DNA from: Diadema setosum
Taxonomy: Eukaryota > Echinodermata > Echinoidea > Diadematoida > Diadematidae
Direction: 5' to 3'
Assembly: GCF_964275005.1 (NCBI RefSeq)
Contig: NC_092695.1
Coordinates: 7,903,832 to 7,967,831, forward strand
Length of the DNA stretch: 64,000 nucleotides
Both the position numbers and the translations under genes were made by a program. Position 1 is the stretch's first letter. Each line of letters begins with the position of its first letter. Under the pieces are notes generated by a model that saw only the letters and a list, made by a program, of their open reading frames with translations, was not told the origin of the DNA and made no database searches. This document shows positions 61,000-64,000 of this stretch, in pieces.

Positions 61000-62531
61000 A
61001 TCAGAATTTTTTTATCAGTATTTTTTTTAAAATACTCCGAAAGTAAGTGTGTGTGTGTGTGTGTGTGTGTGATCATTGTATATCATACTCTCGAGCGATG
61101 TGACAATTTTGTTTGGGGAGACTCTTGAAATGAAGGGTAGCACTCCATCTGCTAAGTATACGCGTGTGTAAATGCAATGTTTATCCTTCATCGTTTGTGT
61201 GCGTCCACTGAGCCACTTATAAAAAAAAACAAAAAAAAAACATGGTTCTTACTCTTTTCCAACAAAACTGATCTAAATTTAAGGGAAAAACTCGTCTTTT
61301 ATTTTTGCTTAACTTTGGCCTTATACCATTATCAATTTTGGGTGCAGCATATTGGCAAAAGCCCGATATAACTAATACATTTATCACTAACCTTTTGAAT
61401 GGGCAGCACATTTTGGCACATTTATTTTAATGTTTCTATCTCAAACCGGATTTTTCACCTGGTTCTGTGAGGTTCTTTACATAATGCATTAAACCAGTTC
61501 AGTTTCTCTAAAATAGAATAATTAGCAGTAACATTCAGAGTTGCCGATTGAGTTTAAGCCGCAAATGTCTGGCTTCTCGGGTCAAGGGTCAAACTAACCA
61601 TGTCAGTTTCTGTGCAACTATTGTATACCCACACCTGTAAAAACAAAATCTGAAGGATTTGAAAAATATTTATATTCTGTTTTCTCTCCTACTTGACAGG
61701 GTATGCAGGTTTTTTTTTTTTTTTTTCTACCAGCACTTGACTTGCAGACAACAACAACTACAACAACAATAACAACAACAAAAAAACGGCATTTCAATGA
61801 CAACGTGAATGTTGAGTCACATAATCTGCTGCAGATATTTCTCTTACTTGTACTCTTCCAAAGTGAAGCCGCATTGTTGATCTGTATCGTTAACATCGAG
61901 TGAAAAAAAAGGGAGCAGTTTGGGATTTAATTATTTGAACTGCAGGCGCATTCATTCATGCCAATATACGTATACACACGCTATGGAAGAATCATGATCT
62001 TTTGAGTGCAATAATCATGATAATAATGATAATGAGATGATAAGAGTAGTATATAGCTGTATACTGTATGTAAGAGCACAACATGGATTAGGCTGATAAA
62101 ACCCACCGAACATGGTTGTCATTTACTGTTCTCTACATGTGTAATTGCAATTGAAAACAACGGATTGCATGGGGGGGGGGGGTCTTTTTGTTTTCATGCT
62201 GTGTCGATACCTGCTCGCATGGAAACTTTGTGAGATATGGAATGACGGTGCTGTACAAAAACTCTTATTTCAATTCCTTGCAGAATACAATGCTTCGCCA
62301 TTTTCTGACACACACGACTGGTATCGAAAAATGTGTTTGTCCAAGTACTTCCGCATAACATTATTTATATGTTGTTTTTTTTTTTCACAACCACATATTG
62401 TGTGTGTGTGGGGGGGGGGGGGTGGGTGTGTGTTGGTTGGGGCTGCAGCCCCCTGCCTTTAGCTCCGATCACTGGATGGGTATACGTACGTGTGTATGTG
62501 TGTGTGTCTGTGTGTCTGTGTGTGTGTGTGT

Positions 62532-62562
<31 letters not shown>

Positions 62563-63797
62563 GTATAATTGACCTCATTGACCTCAGGTATGTGATGATT
62601 TTGTCTCTGTCATTTGCATGCATTTGCGCTGATGTCAGTGGAACAAAGCAGCGATGATTTGGCATGACATTCCATAGCTTCATGCTGTCCCCACCCCCCC
62701 CCCCCCCCACCCCAAAAAAAAGAGGAAGCTAATCACATTAGTCGACACTATTTCACTGTAGGAACAAAGACAGGTGCATGGAGCCACGCACAGTTAAACA
62801 GTCCGTGACATTTTAATTCAAGCACTGATCTCGCAGTGCATCGGATTTCTACACGAGTACTATAGCATTTAATAGCTGATAACACATCTTCACAAAGAAA
62901 CCACACAGTGTATAAAACGTACTCCGCTTAATCAATGATATATGATATGGATAAACTATTGAAGGAGAGCTAGGTAAACACTGACGAAAATGTAGCCACA
63001 ATCATGCAGTATGTGTTTATACTATGCATACATAATAACATTATACTATGCATACACATTGTTATTTGTAATTTATATCTGCGCTTATATTAAGCTTGGA
63101 ATGGTGAAGTGCCATTGAGATTTTTGATGACCGTCCGATTATTGATAAACACTGTATATAGAATTATGTAAAATGAATTCTTGCCAGGTACCAGCGAACG
63201 GCTGTGACACTGTGGATTTTCAGAAACATCTTGGCCAGCATTTTGTATACGTGTTATGGTTCAAATGTGGACTTTATTGCATGACTACACGACCCCCATA
63301 AACTGCAGTATACAAATACATGTTTCAGTTCTCTATACCCCCTCTCTCTCGCCCAGTAAAAGAAGATAGGAACGCCGTTTGTACGAGTTATCATCTGCAG
63401 ATAGTAGGCTATACATATACCCTCGTATACTAGTACACTGATTGCATTTCATCATAACACGACCGTTCTATATAGAATACACACTTTGCCGGAGAGTCCT
63501 ATAATACGTGACGCCGTTTACTGCTTGTCAAAACAAGCATGGAAAAAGGGAGGATGGGAAACTCCCCTGCTCTCCCCATCTCCACAGCAATTATGTGAGG
63601 TATGTGATCGCCTGCCATTTCCAACTTGGAAGATGATTCGCGCTCCCAGTAGTCAACAAAACAGTCACGGTCATACACACTTCCATCTGACATGTCCTGT
63701 CTGATAAAGCCAAATTACAATACTGGATTAGTGGATGATGTATACCAACCTTTCTGCAGCCACTGTAGAATTTATTAAGTTAACACCAACACCATAA
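61000..63797. other. No gene seen
   Basis: AT-rich with GT repeats, (AAC)n near 61747-61783 and homopolymer runs. No recognised coding exon. Confidence 0.5.
62398..62563. repeat. G-run and (GT)n microsatellite
   Basis: TGTGTGTGTGGGGGGGGGGG near 62400, then GT repeats with CTGTG interruptions at 62485-62563. Confidence 0.9.
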
Positions 63798-63829
63798 TGA
63801 CAATGATAACGATAATGATAATGATAATG

Positions 63830-63864
<35 letters not shown>

Positions 63865-64000
63865 GATAATGATAATGATGATGATATACTACTACTATAA
63901 CTACTACTACAACTACTACTACTACTACTACTACTGCTAATAATAATATAATATAATATAATATGATATAACATAATATAATATAATATAATATAATATA
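63798..64000. repeat. (GATAAT)n, (CTA)n and (ATAAT)n run to the window edge
   Basis: Three consecutive simple repeats that continue to, and probably past, the end of the window. Confidence 0.95.

Overview
The window is animal nuclear DNA: AT-rich, intron-bearing and repeat-dense. It has dozens of microsatellites and many short inverted-repeat transposons. The best identified gene has five coding exons with GT-AG borders and encodes a NIPA-type magnesium transporter. The mix of repeats (TTAA-flanked MITEs, iterated-motif palindromes, a foldback element built from tandem repeats, TGACCTTTGACC-rich dispersed repeats) and a SAM-like, lineage-expanded protein family point to a marine deuterostome, most likely an echinoderm such as a sea urchin. 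That placement is inference from the repeat style, not proof.

Layout. 1-7.7 kb: MITEs and fragments, probably intron or 3' region of a minus-strand gene whose first coding exon lies at 7760-7907. 7.9-17.6 kb: mostly unassigned DNA with a GC-rich, promoter-like patch near 9.7 kb, microsatellites, a LINE 3' end and two arrays of an iterated GTTCGTTAATCCGAA motif. 17.6-24.2 kb: remains of a minus-strand gene with a SAM-like first exon and three downstream exons, the last carrying a frameshift. 24.33-32.47 kb: an 8.1-kb foldback-type element whose long inverted termini are tandem arrays of a 147-bp unit; no transposase was found inside. 33.8-37.6 kb: two CAGGGGCGG-family elements, a near-identical pair of 0.44-0.47-kb transposons with reciprocal target-site repeats, a palindromic MITE and an element carrying degenerate telomere-like repeats. 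40.86-46.15 kb: the NIPA gene on the minus strand. 46.2-48.6 kb: three MITEs, one with an internal 0.5-kb duplication. 51-53 kb: a nested MITE and a long TTAA MITE. 53-64 kb: very long microsatellites, one possible two-exon gene on the minus strand, and further MITEs.

The genes do not form an evident functional cluster. The main interest is the transposon ecology: at least a dozen non-autonomous families, several nested in each other, and several built by repeating one short motif on both strands. No LTR retrovirus-like or capsid-bearing element was recognised, and no tRNA, rRNA or CRISPR. All family names rest on reading the sequence; no database search was made.
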